Shown: positions 42,075 to 50,737, counted from the stretch's first letter. The stretch is DNA of 50,868 bases from Cumulibacter manganitolerans (GCF_009602465.1 NZ_WBKP01000024.1:1-50868), one strand, 5' to 3'. Notes: generated by a model from the letters alone, not told the origin. A program made the numbers and translations.

Positions 42075-44237
42075 ATGAACGAATCTGCGACGGCAGCCGG
42101 CACCGCCTCGGGCGGTCATGTCCATCACCAGGACGGGCACGCGCATCACGATGAGCATGTAGAACACGGCCACGCCCGTGCCAGCATGGCCGTCGACTCG
42201 TCGCACGGCAGGCACGGTGGTCATGGCGGTCACGGTGGTCATGGTGATCATGTGGGCCAGTTCCGGCGGCTGTTCTGGGTCATGCTGGTGGTCGCGGTTC
42301 CGGTGATCGCGTTCTCGCCGATGTTCGGGATGCTCGTCGGCTACTCGGTGCCGGGTTGGGCGGTGTGGATCTCGCCGGCGCTGGGCACCGTGATGTACCT
42401 CTGGGGCGGGCAGCCGTTCCTGAGCGGCGCGGTGAGCGAGATCCGGGCGCGCGCGCCCGGGATGATGCTGTTGATCGGTCTCGCGATCACCGTGGCGTTC
42501 GTCGCCTCGTGGGGAGCGAGTCTTGGTCTGCTGCATCACGAGCTTGATTTCTGGTGGGAACTGGCGCTGCTGATCGTGATCATGCTCCTGGGGCATTGGG
42601 TCGAGATGCGTTCGCTCGCGCAGACCACATCAGCACTGGACTCCCTGGCCGCACTGCTGCCCGACGAGGCCGAGCGCGTGGACGGAGATACGACGGTCAC
42701 CGTCCACCCCGCCGAATTGCGGGTCGGCGATGTGGTCGTGGTGCGTCCCGGCGGGCGGGTGCCGGCCGATGGCCGGGTCGTGCAGGGCTCGGCCAGCATG
42801 GACGAGTCCATGATTACCGGCGAGTCCAAACCAGTGCGCCGCGCCGAGGACGATCCTGTTGTCGCCGGCACCGTCGCGACCGACTCGGGTGTGCGCGTGG
42901 AGATCACGGCCACTGGCGAGGACACCGCCCTGGCTGGCATTCAGAAGCTGGTAGCGCAGGCACAGAGCTCGTCTTCGCGGGCGCAGCGGATCGCCGACCG
43001 GGCAGCGGGGTGGTTGTTCTGGTATGCCCTCGCCGCAGCCGTCATCACGGCGGCAGTGTGGTCGCTCGTGGGGCTGCCCGATGCTGGTGTTGTTCGTACG
43101 ATCACCGTGCTGGTGATCGCCTGCCCGCACGCGCTCGGGCTCGCGATCCCTTTGGTGGTGTCGATCGCGACCGAACGCGCGGCCCGTGGCGGGGTACTGG
43201 TGAAGGACCGACTCGCCCTGGAGACCATGCGCAAGGTCGATACGGTGCTGTTCGATAAGACCGGCACGCTCACCAAGGGCGCCCCCGCGGTGATCGAGAT
43301 CGAGGCTGCCGCCGAGCGGGAGGCAGACGAGCTCCTGGCTCTTGCCGCCGCCGCAGAGGCCGACTCGGAGCACCCGTTGGCTCGGGCGATCGTCGCGGCA
43401 GCGCGGCAGCGCGATCTGGTGATCCCTGCCGCGTCCGGGTTCAGCTCGTCGCCGGCAGTCGGCGTCCGCGCAGAAGTCGACGGCCGCACGGTGCAGGTTG
43501 GCGGACCGTACCTGCTCGAGCAGGAGGACGCCAGTGAGCATCCTGTCGCCGCGAAGTGGCGGGAGCAGGGAGCGATCATTCTGCACGTGCTGATCGACGG
43601 CCAGATTGCCGGCGCACTGCGGCTCGCCGACGAGATCCGGCCCGAGTCTCAGGCCGCGATCCACCAGCTGCACGATCGCGGAGCCCAGGTCGTGATGATC
43701 ACCGGGGACGCCGAGACTGTGGCCGCATCGGTCGCCACCGAGCTCGGCATCGATCGTTACTTCGCCGGGGTCCGCCCAGCGGACAAGGCCTCCAAGGTGC
43801 AACAGCTGCAATCCGAAGGGCGGACTGTGGCGATGGTCGGCGACGGCGTGAACGACGCCCCCGCGCTAGCGCAGGCCGACGTCGGTATCGCGATCGGCGC
43901 CGGCACCGACGTGGCCATCGGCTCGGCAGGCGTGATCCTGGCTAGCGACGATCCCCGCTCGGTGCTCTCGGTAATGGAGCTGTCGAGCGCCAGCTACCGC
44001 AAGATGAAACAGAACCTCTGGTGGGCTGCCGGATACAACCTCGTCTCGGTGCCGCTCGCTGCCGGTGTCCTCGCCCCGATCGGGTTCGTGCTGCCGATGT
44101 CGATCGGTGCGATCCTGATGTCAATCTCGACCGTGATCGTGGCGATCAACGCGCAGCTGCTGCGGCGGCTCGACCTTCGCCCCGAGGAGACGCCGCCTGC
44201 TGAGCGCACGTTGAGTCAGACGGCGCGCTCAGAATGA
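42075..44237 (+). CDS. copB: Copper-translocating P1B-3-type ATPase (CopB)
   Basis: A 720-aa copper exporter. The N-terminal ~60 residues are His-rich (HVHHQDGHAHHDEHVEHGH, then GGHGGHGGHGDH) in place of an HMA domain. The membrane metal motif is CPH (C350-P351-H352 in VIACPHALGLAIP), which defines the P1B-3/CopB group, usually Cu(II) or Ag. The phosphorylation site DKTGT (D394), MITGESKP and MVGDGVNDAPAL are intact. It is preceded by a CsoR-type operator. Confidence 0.95.
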   Translation: MNESATAAGTASGGHVHHQDGHAHHDEHVEHGHARASMAVDSSHGRHGGHGGHGGHGDHVGQFRRLFWVMLVVAVPVIAFSPMFGMLVGYSVPGWAVWISPALGTVMYLWGGQPFLSGAVSEIRARAPGMMLLIGLAITVAFVASWGASLGLLHHELDFWWELALLIVIMLLGHWVEMRSLAQTTSALDSLAALLPDEAERVDGDTTVTVHPAELRVGDVVVVRPGGRVPADGRVVQGSASMDESMITGESKPVRRAEDDPVVAGTVATDSGVRVEITATGEDTALAGIQKLVAQAQSSSSRAQRIADRAAGWLFWYALAAAVITAAVWSLVGLPDAGVVRTITVLVIACPHALGLAIPLVVSIATERAARGGVLVKDRLALETMRKVDTVLFDKTGTLTKGAPAVIEIEAAAEREADELLALAAAAEADSEHPLARAIVAAARQRDLVIPAASGFSSSPAVGVRAEVDGRTVQVGGPYLLEQEDASEHPVAAKWREQGAIILHVLIDGQIAGALRLADEIRPESQAAIHQLHDRGAQVVMITGDAETVAASVATELGIDRYFAGVRPADKASKVQQLQSEGRTVAMVGDGVNDAPALAQADVGIAIGAGTDVAIGSAGVILASDDPRSVLSVMELSSASYRKMKQNLWWAAGYNLVSVPLAAGVLAPIGFVLPMSIGAILMSISTVIVAINAQLLRRLDLRPEETPPAERTLSQTARSE

Positions 44238-44292
44238 CAAGTCGGCCCGTTCCTAGACAAAGGTCTCAGGCCAAGATCGGAGAATCGCGCAC

Positions 44293-44619
44293 ATGAAAGT
44301 ACAGGTTCTGTACATCGAAGAATGCCCAAACTGGCAGGAAGTCGGGGCCCTGACCAAGCACGCCTTCGAGACGATCGGCATCGACGACGTACCGATCGAG
44401 TACGTGGCGATTCGCACCGAAGCCGATGCGGGCGCGGTACCGTTCGCTGGATCTCCGACGATCGTGCTCGAGGGGAAGGATTTGTTCCCCCCAGACGGGC
44501 ACACCCGCGCTCTCGCCTGCCGGGTCTATCCCACAGAGCACGGACTCGCGGGAACACCAACCCAGGCGCAGCTCGAAGAGGCCATCCGCTTGCGCATCTC
44601 CAGTAATCCGTCTGCCTGA
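44293..44619 (+). CDS. Small thioredoxin-fold protein (alkylmercury-lyase-like annotation)
   Basis: A 108-aa protein of thioredoxin fold. It starts with a strand followed by YIEECPNWQE, giving a single active Cys (C11) in a CPxW motif, and has a cis-Pro-like AGSPTIVLEGKDLFP and a C-terminal RVYPTEHGLAGTPT. Such proteins are sometimes labelled 'alkylmercury lyase' but lack that enzyme's catalytic domain. It follows copB by 55 nt and may shuttle metal or electrons. It has no second resolving Cys in the motif; C76 is the only other one. Confidence 0.75.
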   Translation: MKVQVLYIEECPNWQEVGALTKHAFETIGIDDVPIEYVAIRTEADAGAVPFAGSPTIVLEGKDLFPPDGHTRALACRVYPTEHGLAGTPTQAQLEEAIRLRISSNPSA

Positions 44620-44956
44620 TTAGCGGTCTGCTCTCGAGCAGGGGTGCGGCAGCGTGCCAGGCAGCGCTGCGTCAGCTGGCTGACGCGCTACATGGCGTTG
44701 AATGAGCGAGGGCGAGTATCCCGGCCTCGGTAGCGGAAAACGAGATGTTGAGACCCGCAGCGCAAGGGCGGCATGGACTACGTCCTGCTCGAGTCGAAAT
44801 CAAAACATAGACATGCCACCACCACTACCGACCGTCGCCGTCGCCGTCGCCCCAGTTTCCTTCCGCCTCCGTTGCCGTACCGATTCACGTCCGCCTAGGG
44901 ACTACACGAGAGACGAGTGCACCGAGCGCTTGCTGGGTCCCTGCGCGTTTGAGTGC
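44620..44956. other. Gap between the thioredoxin-like gene and ctaG
   Basis: About 340 nt between convergent genes. No recognisable gene, repeat or strong terminator is visible; a CACCACCACTACCGACCGTC stretch at about 44818 is merely C-rich. Confidence 0.35.
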
Positions 44957-45937
44957 TCACGCCGGTCGATTCGTCGTGGCATCCGCGCGGGGTTCGGAGC
45001 CGGCCGCGGCGAGTCGAGCGAGGCGCCTGTTGTACTGAAGTAGCTCCGCATCCCCGTCGCGCGCGGCCTGCCGGTCGTACGAGCGCGCGAGGCGTGCATC
45101 GGAGCGGACCCATTGGATCGCGACCACGAGCGCGACGATCAGCGCCGGGATCTCACCGGTCGCCCACGCGATACCGCCGGCGAGGTACTGGTCCCGGATC
45201 GGGTCGATACCCCAACCTGCCGGCGCGGTCAGGGACGTCAGCGCCACCGGGCTAGACATCAGCGCAATCCCAAAGAACGCGTGAAACGGCATCGCGATGA
45301 CCAGCTGCCCGAGCCGGGTCAGCGGTTGCGGGTTCCGCGGGTTGGGATCCACCCCGAGAATCGGCCAGTAATAGAGCAGACCGACCGCGACAAAGTGCAC
45401 CAGCATGTAGAAGTGGCCCCACCACGAGCTCATCAAGAAATCGAACAACGGAGTGAAATAGAGCCCGAACAGACTCAAGATGAACAGTGGCGTGCTGAAC
45501 AGCCCGCTCGAGACAACCTTCGCGAAACGCGAATGAAGGACGGCGAGCACAACACGGCGGGGTCGACCACGCGGTCGCAGCACCCGAAGGGCGAGCGTGA
45601 CCGGCGCGCCCAGCAGCAGAAAGATCGGCGCCACCATGCTCAGCACCATGTGCTGCCCCATATGCACGCTGAACAGCTGCATCGAGTAACCGCCCACGCC
45701 GGTCGAGACAACCAGCAGCATGCTCGCGATACCCCCGGCAAAAGCGATCGTCCGCAGCAGTGGCCACTGCACCCCGCTACTCCGCAGGCGCAGCACCCCG
45801 ACGACATACACCAGCAAGGCCGCGATGCACAGCAGCTCCAATAGCGGGATGGGCTGCGGATGCCACGCCAGCAACCGTCCCAACGTCGGAGGTTGCGTCG
45901 GCATCCACATCGGGAACGAATGCCCTGAATGACCCAT
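44957..45937 (-). CDS. CtaG-family (caa3-type) cytochrome oxidase assembly membrane protein
   Basis: A 326-aa protein with seven membrane helices and conserved His residues in QLFSVHMGQHMVLSM, WWGHFYMLVHF and PFHAFFGIAL. This is the Bacillus CtaG type (DUF1404-like), implicated in copper delivery to the CuB or CuA site of cytochrome oxidase. It starts with a Met/His-containing MGHSGHSFPMWMP. The C-terminal tail (SYDRQAARDGDAELLQYNRR) recurs as a relic at 27090-27210. It is oriented against copB. Confidence 0.88.
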   Translation of the reverse strand: MGHSGHSFPMWMPTQPPTLGRLLAWHPQPIPLLELLCIAALLVYVVGVLRLRSSGVQWPLLRTIAFAGGIASMLLVVSTGVGGYSMQLFSVHMGQHMVLSMVAPIFLLLGAPVTLALRVLRPRGRPRRVVLAVLHSRFAKVVSSGLFSTPLFILSLFGLYFTPLFDFLMSSWWGHFYMLVHFVAVGLLYYWPILGVDPNPRNPQPLTRLGQLVIAMPFHAFFGIALMSSPVALTSLTAPAGWGIDPIRDQYLAGGIAWATGEIPALIVALVVAIQWVRSDARLARSYDRQAARDGDAELLQYNRRLARLAAAGSEPRADATTNRPA

Positions 45938-46008
45938 CGCTCAGCCCCTCACGATCCGACTAGATCCCAGCACTTGGCCGCTCCAGCAGTCTTCCTGCGC
46001 ACCCGCAT

Positions 46009-47085
46009 CTAGACGTGCGCCCCCGCGGGGCTGATGTGGATCACTGCGCTGGTCAACCGCGGCAACCGCTCCAACAGATGCTCTTCCGCGTGGTGCGCGA
46101 TGTCGTGGCCCTCACGAACCGGCAGCTGTGCTGCGACCACGACATCGGCCTCAGCGCGTAGCGTGTGCCCGACCCACCGCAGCCGCAGCTCACGTACCTC
46201 GCGCACACCCTCGACCGTGGTGACCGCCTCGCGCGCGGCGCGCACCAGTTCCGGATCGACCGCGTCCATCAACCGCGCCCCTACCTGCTTGATCGCCGAG
46301 CGCAGCACGCCCAGGATCACTACTGCGATTACCAGTCCGATCACTGGATCGGCCCACGGCAGCCCGACCGCCACCCCGATTGCGCCGAGCACGACGGCCA
46401 GCGACGTGTATCCGTCGGTTCGCGCATGCAAGCCGTCGGCAACCAGCGCCGCCGACCCGATCTGGCGACCCACCCGGATCCGGTACCGCGCAACCAGCTC
46501 GTTACCGATAAACCCGATGACTCCAGCTGCCGCGACCGCCCACACGTAGCTCATTTCCCGCGGGTTCATCAACCGGTTGATGGCCTGCCACGCAGCGAGC
46601 ACGCTCGATAGCGCGATCATCGCAACCACGAAAATCCCCGCGAGGTCTTCGGCGCGCCCGTACCCGTAGGTAAACCGATCGTTCGCTGGACGCCGAGCCA
46701 ACCAGAACGCAATCAGGATCGGCACTGCGGTCACCGCATCCGCGACGTTGTGCAACGTGTCGCCCAGCAGCGCAACGGACGCAGTAAACACCACCACTAC
46801 GGCCTGCAGAACAGCAGTGATCCCCAACGCGGCCAGGCTGATCCACAATGCCCGCCGCCCCCGCGCGTCGGCTTCCAACGCCGAATCGACCTGATCAGCC
46901 GAATCATGCGAATGCCCGCCAACCAGCTCACTGACCGCATGCCGCATCCGTGCCCACCGCCCAGGCGCGGACTCGCCATGCTCATGGGCGTGTCCGCTCC
47001 GGCCATCATCGCTATGCGCACCGGCGGCGCTGGGCGTGCCGATCTCGCGGACCCGGGAGGGGTCGGTATTCAGGCGATGGCTCAC
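46009..47085 (-). CDS. Cation diffusion facilitator exporter (Ni/Co/Zn type)
   Basis: A 358-aa CDF protein with a His-rich N-terminal extension (GHAHEHGES, GGHSHDS) and six helices. The first site is GDTLHNVAD (D109, H112, D116), and the second is ADGLHARTD (D217, H220, D224). A C-terminal domain follows, ending in VIHISPAGAHV. Both intramembrane sites have the full residue sets, unlike the first CDF. Its start overlaps the ArsR stop by 4 nt. With that NmtR/KmtR-like sensor it would export Ni/Co or Zn. Confidence 0.9.
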   Translation of the reverse strand: MSHRLNTDPSRVREIGTPSAAGAHSDDGRSGHAHEHGESAPGRWARMRHAVSELVGGHSHDSADQVDSALEADARGRRALWISLAALGITAVLQAVVVVFTASVALLGDTLHNVADAVTAVPILIAFWLARRPANDRFTYGYGRAEDLAGIFVVAMIALSSVLAAWQAINRLMNPREMSYVWAVAAAGVIGFIGNELVARYRIRVGRQIGSAALVADGLHARTDGYTSLAVVLGAIGVAVGLPWADPVIGLVIAVVILGVLRSAIKQVGARLMDAVDPELVRAAREAVTTVEGVREVRELRLRWVGHTLRAEADVVVAAQLPVREGHDIAHHAEEHLLERLPRLTSAVIHISPAGAHV

Positions 47086-47438
47086 GACACGACACCTACC
47101 CCGCGGTGATGCGGCGGCACGTCGTCCAACAAGTGCTCGACATGCCCGATGGTGTCCACGACGAGCTGGCGCACATGACCGTTCTCCACCCGGTACAACA
47201 CCGAGCTACCGTCGCGGCGAGTCACCACCAACCTGGCCATCCGCATCTTCGCCAGATGCTGCGAGACCGCCGGAATCGGCCGATCCAGCTCGCCGGCCAG
47301 CTCGGTCACCGACTTCTCCTCATCGAGCAACAATCCCGCCAGCTGAAGACGAGTCCGATCCGCCAGAACCCGCAGTACTTCCACCGCAAGCGTGACCAGG
47401 TCGTCGTCCCACACCGGAGGTTGCGTATTTGCGTGCAT
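47082..47438 (-). CDS. ArsR-family nickel/cobalt-type sensor (NmtR/KmtR-like)
   Basis: A 118-aa repressor with the HTH at ~45-75 (VTELAGELDRPIPAVSQHLAKM). The alpha5 helix holds H88, H99 and H102 with the usual spacing (H-x10-H-x2-H); the Asp that normally begins the set is Asn (N86). The tail adds H110-H111 (DVPPHHRG). Extra tail histidines are characteristic of the Ni/Co sensors NmtR and KmtR. I chose the ATG at 47438 over the TTG at 47444 because it lies at the palindrome centre. It controls the coupled CDF gene. Confidence 0.87.
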   Translation of the reverse strand: MHANTQPPVWDDDLVTLAVEVLRVLADRTRLQLAGLLLDEEKSVTELAGELDRPIPAVSQHLAKMRMARLVVTRRDGSSVLYRVENGHVRQLVVDTIGHVEHLLDDVPPHHRGVGVVS

Positions 47439-47446
47439 GCGCAAAT
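47427..47446. promoter_or_regulatory. Candidate ArsR operator over the start codon
   Basis: Arms ATTTGCG and CGCAAAT separated by 6 nt. The dyad covers the start codon of the ArsR-CDF operon, as expected for autorepression. Confidence 0.5.
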
Positions 47447-47808
47447 GCTACTCGGGTCAACACCTCCTAGCATCCGCCACCTCGGGCACCAGGGATTCAG
47501 CGATCGCGGCCGAGGCGCTGGGCACGATAGCTCGCCGAGCCTTGTCGGCGAAAGATCGAAGCGACGAGCCGTTCACTGCCGTGGCTGCGAGGACTTAGCG
47601 GTGCGGTCGACCCTTTGGAGGTAGGTGGCCTGCCGGCGCCCACAATGCCGTGGTGGAAGTTCAACGAGATCTGGAACTCCTGTGTCGATCCATCGCTACC
47701 GATTCCCTCAGGGATTCATCCCGCGGCAGCTCCACCGCAAGCACCCCTAGCTGGACACTCCGCTGAACCGCAGTATTCGCCGACTTCCCGCACCCCACCG
47801 CCGTGGCC
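47447..47808. other. Intergenic stretch left of the dif-like site
   Basis: About 360 nt with no start site, no recognised family and lower GC towards the right end. Short open frames on both strands look random. Confidence 0.35.
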
Positions 47809-47880
47809 GCCTCTGACCGCAAATCACAATATCGACAAACGCCGATAATTAATATTATGACAAAACCCCAGGTCAGAGGC
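47809..47880. repeat. 10-bp inverted repeat flanking the dif-like site
   Basis: GCCTCTGACC at 47809-47818 and GGTCAGAGGC at 47871-47880 are perfect inverted copies, 52 nt apart. The sequence between them is A/T-rich and contains the XerC/XerD-like site. The arms could be accessory-protein sites or a cruciform, or they may mark the ends of a small lost element. Confidence 0.6.
47838..47865 (+). other. XerC/XerD dif-like recombination site
   Basis: A 28-bp site with an 11-bp left arm AACGCCGATAA, a 6-bp core TTAATA and an 11-bp right arm TTATGACAAAA. The layout and the conserved inner half-sites (ATAA / TTATG) match dif, whose E. coli arms are GGTGCGCATAA and TTATGTTAAAT. The site would serve XerCD for dimer resolution, or as a target for elements that move by Xer recombination. 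No recombinase gene is in the window. Confidence 0.65.
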
Positions 47881-48046
47881 CACAAATTCGCGTTCACTAT
47901 ACATGGTCATTGTAGCGTCGGGCTCTCCCACCGCAATCTTCTGGACCTCGGTTACCGCGAGCCATGTGCCTAGCTGGATGGAGGTCCTCCGCTCGTGGCG
48001 CGGCTGCAGCGCCAGCAGGCCTCCCGCACGCGAGGTCGATGCAGAC

Positions 48047-48078
48047 TTGACCTTGACCCTGAGGGCAGGATTTAGGTT
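48047..48078 (+). promoter_or_regulatory. MerR-type promoter (long spacer)
   Basis: TTGACC at 48047-48052 and TAGGTT at 48073-48078 are separated by 20 nt, longer than the 17-nt optimum, as in promoters that MerR proteins activate by twisting the DNA. A second TTGACC at 48053 offers an alternative. It lies directly upstream of the merR-peroxiredoxin gene. Confidence 0.4.
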
Positions 48079-48099
48079 CGTTGCTGACGGAGGTGGGAC

Positions 48100-49047
48100 A
48101 TGCGCATCGGAGAACTCGCGGACCGGGCTGGGGTCTCGGTCAAGGCGATCCGTTACTACGAGCAGATCGGCCTCATCACACCGTCGCGCAGCGACAACGG
48201 GTACCGCTGCTTCGATGAGGATCAGCTGCGCACTGTCGCCGAGATCCGCGCGCTCAGCGAGATCGGCATCACCGCCCACCGCGCCGGGGCGTTCATCGAA
48301 TGCCTGGACGCGGGCCACGAGCACAGCGACGAGTGCGTCAGCTCGCTGGCGGTGTATCGCGACACGATCGCGGAACTGGACCGCATGATCTTCGAGCTGA
48401 CCGCGCGACGTCGTCAACTGCAGCAGCGCCTGCACCAGAGCGCGGGGCGAACATTCGACAAGGAGCCAACGATGACCGACTACACCACACTGCCTGATGG
48501 GCTGCCCGTCCCGGGCGACGACGGCGCGGCCGATCACCTGCCGGGACTGCGGCTGCCCGAGGTCGAGCTGCCGACCAGTGATGGCGGCGTGGTGCGACTC
48601 CACGAGCTGGGGCCAGGCAGGAGCGTGATCTACCTGTACCCGCTGACCGGCCGGCCGGGGGTGGACCTGCCCGACGGATGGGATGCGATCCCCGGTGCTC
48701 GTGGTTGTTCGACCGAGGCCTGCGACTTCCGCGACCACTTCCGTGACCTTCGCGAAGCCGGCGCCGACCAGGTGTACGGGATGTCGAGTCAGAGCCCGGC
48801 CTATCAGGCTGAGGTCGTGCAGAGGTTGTCGCTGCCGTTCTCGATGATCTCCGACAAATCGCTGGCGGTGGCCGACGCCCTGCGCCTGCCCACGTTCGCC
48901 GCCGAAGGCCACGAACGCCTCTACACGCGGCTCACGCTGGTCGTGCAGAACGGGGCAATCGAGCACGCGTTCTACCCGATATTCCCCCCGAACACCCACG
49001 CCCAGCAGGTCGTTGGATGGCTTCAAGCGCATCCGCGCGACCACTGA
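48100..49047 (+). CDS. MerR-family regulator fused to a peroxiredoxin domain
   Basis: A 315-aa two-domain protein. Residues 1-~118 are a MerR regulator: HTH (IGELADRAGVSVKAIRYYEQ), dimerisation helix and cysteines C37, C68 and C79, the last two in a loop (CLDAGHEHSDEC). Residues ~145-315 are a peroxiredoxin-like thioredoxin fold with the peroxidatic-type motif GCSTEACDFRDHF (C203, C208). No stop codon separates the parts. At the junction an AAGGAG with 6-nt spacing precedes an in-frame ATG (48472), so the redoxin can also be made alone from 191 codons. In most genomes such regulators and redoxins are separate neighbours; here they are in one frame. It may couple peroxide or metal sensing to detoxification. 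Confidence 0.85.
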   Translation: MRIGELADRAGVSVKAIRYYEQIGLITPSRSDNGYRCFDEDQLRTVAEIRALSEIGITAHRAGAFIECLDAGHEHSDECVSSLAVYRDTIAELDRMIFELTARRRQLQQRLHQSAGRTFDKEPTMTDYTTLPDGLPVPGDDGAADHLPGLRLPEVELPTSDGGVVRLHELGPGRSVIYLYPLTGRPGVDLPDGWDAIPGARGCSTEACDFRDHFRDLREAGADQVYGMSSQSPAYQAEVVQRLSLPFSMISDKSLAVADALRLPTFAAEGHERLYTRLTLVVQNGAIEHAFYPIFPPNTHAQQVVGWLQAHPRDH

Positions 49048-49145
49048 ATCATCAGACCGGCAGGATCCACCCCACCGGCGCGCCTCGCTGGTACGTTCCG
49101 ATATCCGCGGCCCGCGCCGCCGGGCCCGACCAGAAGTAGACACGC

Positions 49146-50039
49146 ATGTTCACTGGACTCAGTGCCTTTCCCCTCACCCCGCTCACCAACGACGCGGTCG
49201 ACGAAAGCTCGTTCGCGGGCCTTGTTGAACGTCTCGCCGCCGTCGGGGTCGATTCGATCACCACGTTGGGCTCGACCGGTTCCTACGCCTACCTGAGCGC
49301 TCAGGAGCGCGCCCGGGTCGCTCGTGTCGCTGTCGAGCATGCGGCCGACACCCCGGTGGTTGTCGGTATCGGGGCGCTGCGGACTTCACAGGTCCTCGCG
49401 AACCTACGCAGCGCGCAGGACGCGGGAGCCGCCGGTGTTCTGCTTGCCCCGATGACTTACCAACCCCTGAGCGCAGCCGAAGTGCTCGACCTGTTCACCG
49501 CTGTCGCCGAGCACGCCGAAGTGCCGGTGATCGTCTACGACAACCCCACCACGACCCGCTTCACGTTTACCACCGACCTCTACGGCCGGATCGCCGCGCT
49601 GCCTGGAATCGCGTCGATCAAGATCCCCGCCGTACCGGCCGACCCGTGTCAGGCTCGGGCACGCGTCGACGCGATCCGGGCGGTCATCCCCGACCACGTC
49701 ACAATCGGGGTCTCAGGTGACGCGTACGCAGCGGCCGGCCTGACCGCGGGCGCCGACGCCTGGTACTCCGTCCTCGGCGGCACCCTGCCCGAACCCGCAC
49801 TGAAGATCACCCGCGCCGCACAAACCGGTGACCCCACCGGCGCATCAACGCAGTCCAAGCGACTGGCACCACTGTGGTCACTGTTCGATGAGTTCGGCAG
49901 CCTACGCGTCGTCGCCGCAATCGCAGAACACCTCGATCTGGCACCGCACGGGTGCCTGCCCCTGCCAGTCCACGGACTACGCCAGCACCACCGAGACCGC
50001 GTCGCCGCGGTGCTCCACGAGCTCGAGCTCACGCCCTAA
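49146..50039 (+). CDS. DapA/NanA-superfamily class I aldolase
   Basis: A 297-aa TIM-barrel lyase of the dihydrodipicolinate synthase family. The Schiff-base lysine is K159 (IASIKIPAVP), and the catalytic Tyr is Y131 in VIVYDNPTTT. The pyruvate-binding loop reads LGSTGSYAYL, not GTTGE as in true DapA, so the aldehyde partner is likely different and it need not make lysine. Normal length. It stands alone next to the redoxin gene and has no operon partner. Its 3' end overlaps the DUF1016 gene on the other strand by 63 nt. Confidence 0.88.
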   Translation: MFTGLSAFPLTPLTNDAVDESSFAGLVERLAAVGVDSITTLGSTGSYAYLSAQERARVARVAVEHAADTPVVVGIGALRTSQVLANLRSAQDAGAAGVLLAPMTYQPLSAAEVLDLFTAVAEHAEVPVIVYDNPTTTRFTFTTDLYGRIAALPGIASIKIPAVPADPCQARARVDAIRAVIPDHVTIGVSGDAYAAAGLTAGADAWYSVLGGTLPEPALKITRAAQTGDPTGASTQSKRLAPLWSLFDEFGSLRVVAAIAEHLDLAPHGCLPLPVHGLRQHHRDRVAAVLHELELTP

Positions 50040-50717
50040 GGACAGCGATCCACACAGAACCTGCCGCCCGACAAAGCTGAAGCCGCGACCGAACTCCGAC
50101 AGGGTGCGCTGCAGCTGGTCCATCAACGCGCTCTCCAGGTCGCGTTCGTTCGCCGAGTCGGTGAGGTCGAGGAAATCAAAGACATACGGGTCGCGGGTGA
50201 GCTGCTGTGCGAGATCGGACTCCGCCGGCGGCAACCGGTCGACGAAGTTCGAGGGCGCGGAGCCCGACCGGCGGTGCAGCTGGTTCTTGATCTGGTTCAG
50301 CAGCATGTTGCGAGACCAGCCGCGTTCGGCTGCGGCCGCGGCGTACCAGTCGCGGATCTGCGGATCATCGAGGCGGTCGAGCAACACCATGACGTGCCCC
50401 CAGGGCAATTGGCCAGCAGCTTGCTGGCCAATTCCCGAAGGCCACGCGGCGGCCGCCTGGCGCATGTACTTCAGGCTCGACCGAGAGAACCCGCGCATCT
50501 GCGGGAACTCCGCCCGCAGGTCGTCGGCGAGCCGGTCAATCACCCGCGTACCCCAGCCTTCGGCCCCCTGGCGATCCAGGATTGCTCGTCCGATCCGCCA
50601 GTACAGATTCAGCACCGCGGTGTTGACCACGCGATGTGCGCGGTGCTGCGCCGCGCGGACCTCGGCAAGCCGACGTCCATCCGCTGGCCGCCGAGCCGCC
50701 GACTCGCAGTCTCGCAA
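49977..50717 (-). CDS. DUF1016 (YhcG-like) protein lacking its nuclease domain
   Basis: A 246-aa frame. The DUF1016 N-terminal domain is clear: NTAVLNLYWRIGRAIL, LADDLRAEFPQMRGFSRSSL, QLPWGHVMVLLDRL and DWYAAAAAERGWSRNML. Full YhcG-type proteins (~340-380 aa) continue with a PDDEXK nuclease domain containing (L/V)DLLFYH and xIELK. Here homology ends at VGRQV (~50063), and the last ~27 residues are antisense to the aldolase gene, so the nuclease half is gone. The N-terminus is also ill-defined: the frame starts at a TTG ~20 nt from the IS end. It is probably inactive. A perfect 12-bp hairpin (50407-50433) lies within the coding part. Confidence 0.7.
   Translation of the reverse strand: MRDCESAARRPADGRRLAEVRAAQHRAHRVVNTAVLNLYWRIGRAILDRQGAEGWGTRVIDRLADDLRAEFPQMRGFSRSSLKYMRQAAAAWPSGIGQQAAGQLPWGHVMVLLDRLDDPQIRDWYAAAAAERGWSRNMLLNQIKNQLHRRSGSAPSNFVDRLPPAESDLAQQLTRDPYVFDFLDLTDSANERDLESALMDQLQRTLSEFGRGFSFVGRQVLCGSLSLGRELELVEHRGDAVSVVLA
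50407..50433. repeat. Perfect 12-3-12 hairpin inside the DUF1016 gene
   Basis: AATTGGCCAGCA and TGCTGGCCAATT with GCT between. The encoded peptide (GQQAAGQLPWGH) is normal for the family, so the hairpin is probably a by-product of coding sequence. Confidence 0.5.
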
Positions 50718-50737
50718 TCTCGCAATCTCCGAAACTC

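Noticed and set aside
42630-43811. 393-codon minus-strand open frame inside copB
   Set aside because: Antisense shadow; CopB motifs are on the plus strand.
47824-49143. 439-codon minus-strand open frame opposite the MerR fusion
   Set aside because: It has no ribosome site and no family resemblance; the plus strand encodes both domains with normal codon use.
50407-50433. Hairpin in DUF1016 gene as a terminator or att site
   Set aside because: No T-tract follows, and the encoded residues are normal for the family, so it is most likely incidental.
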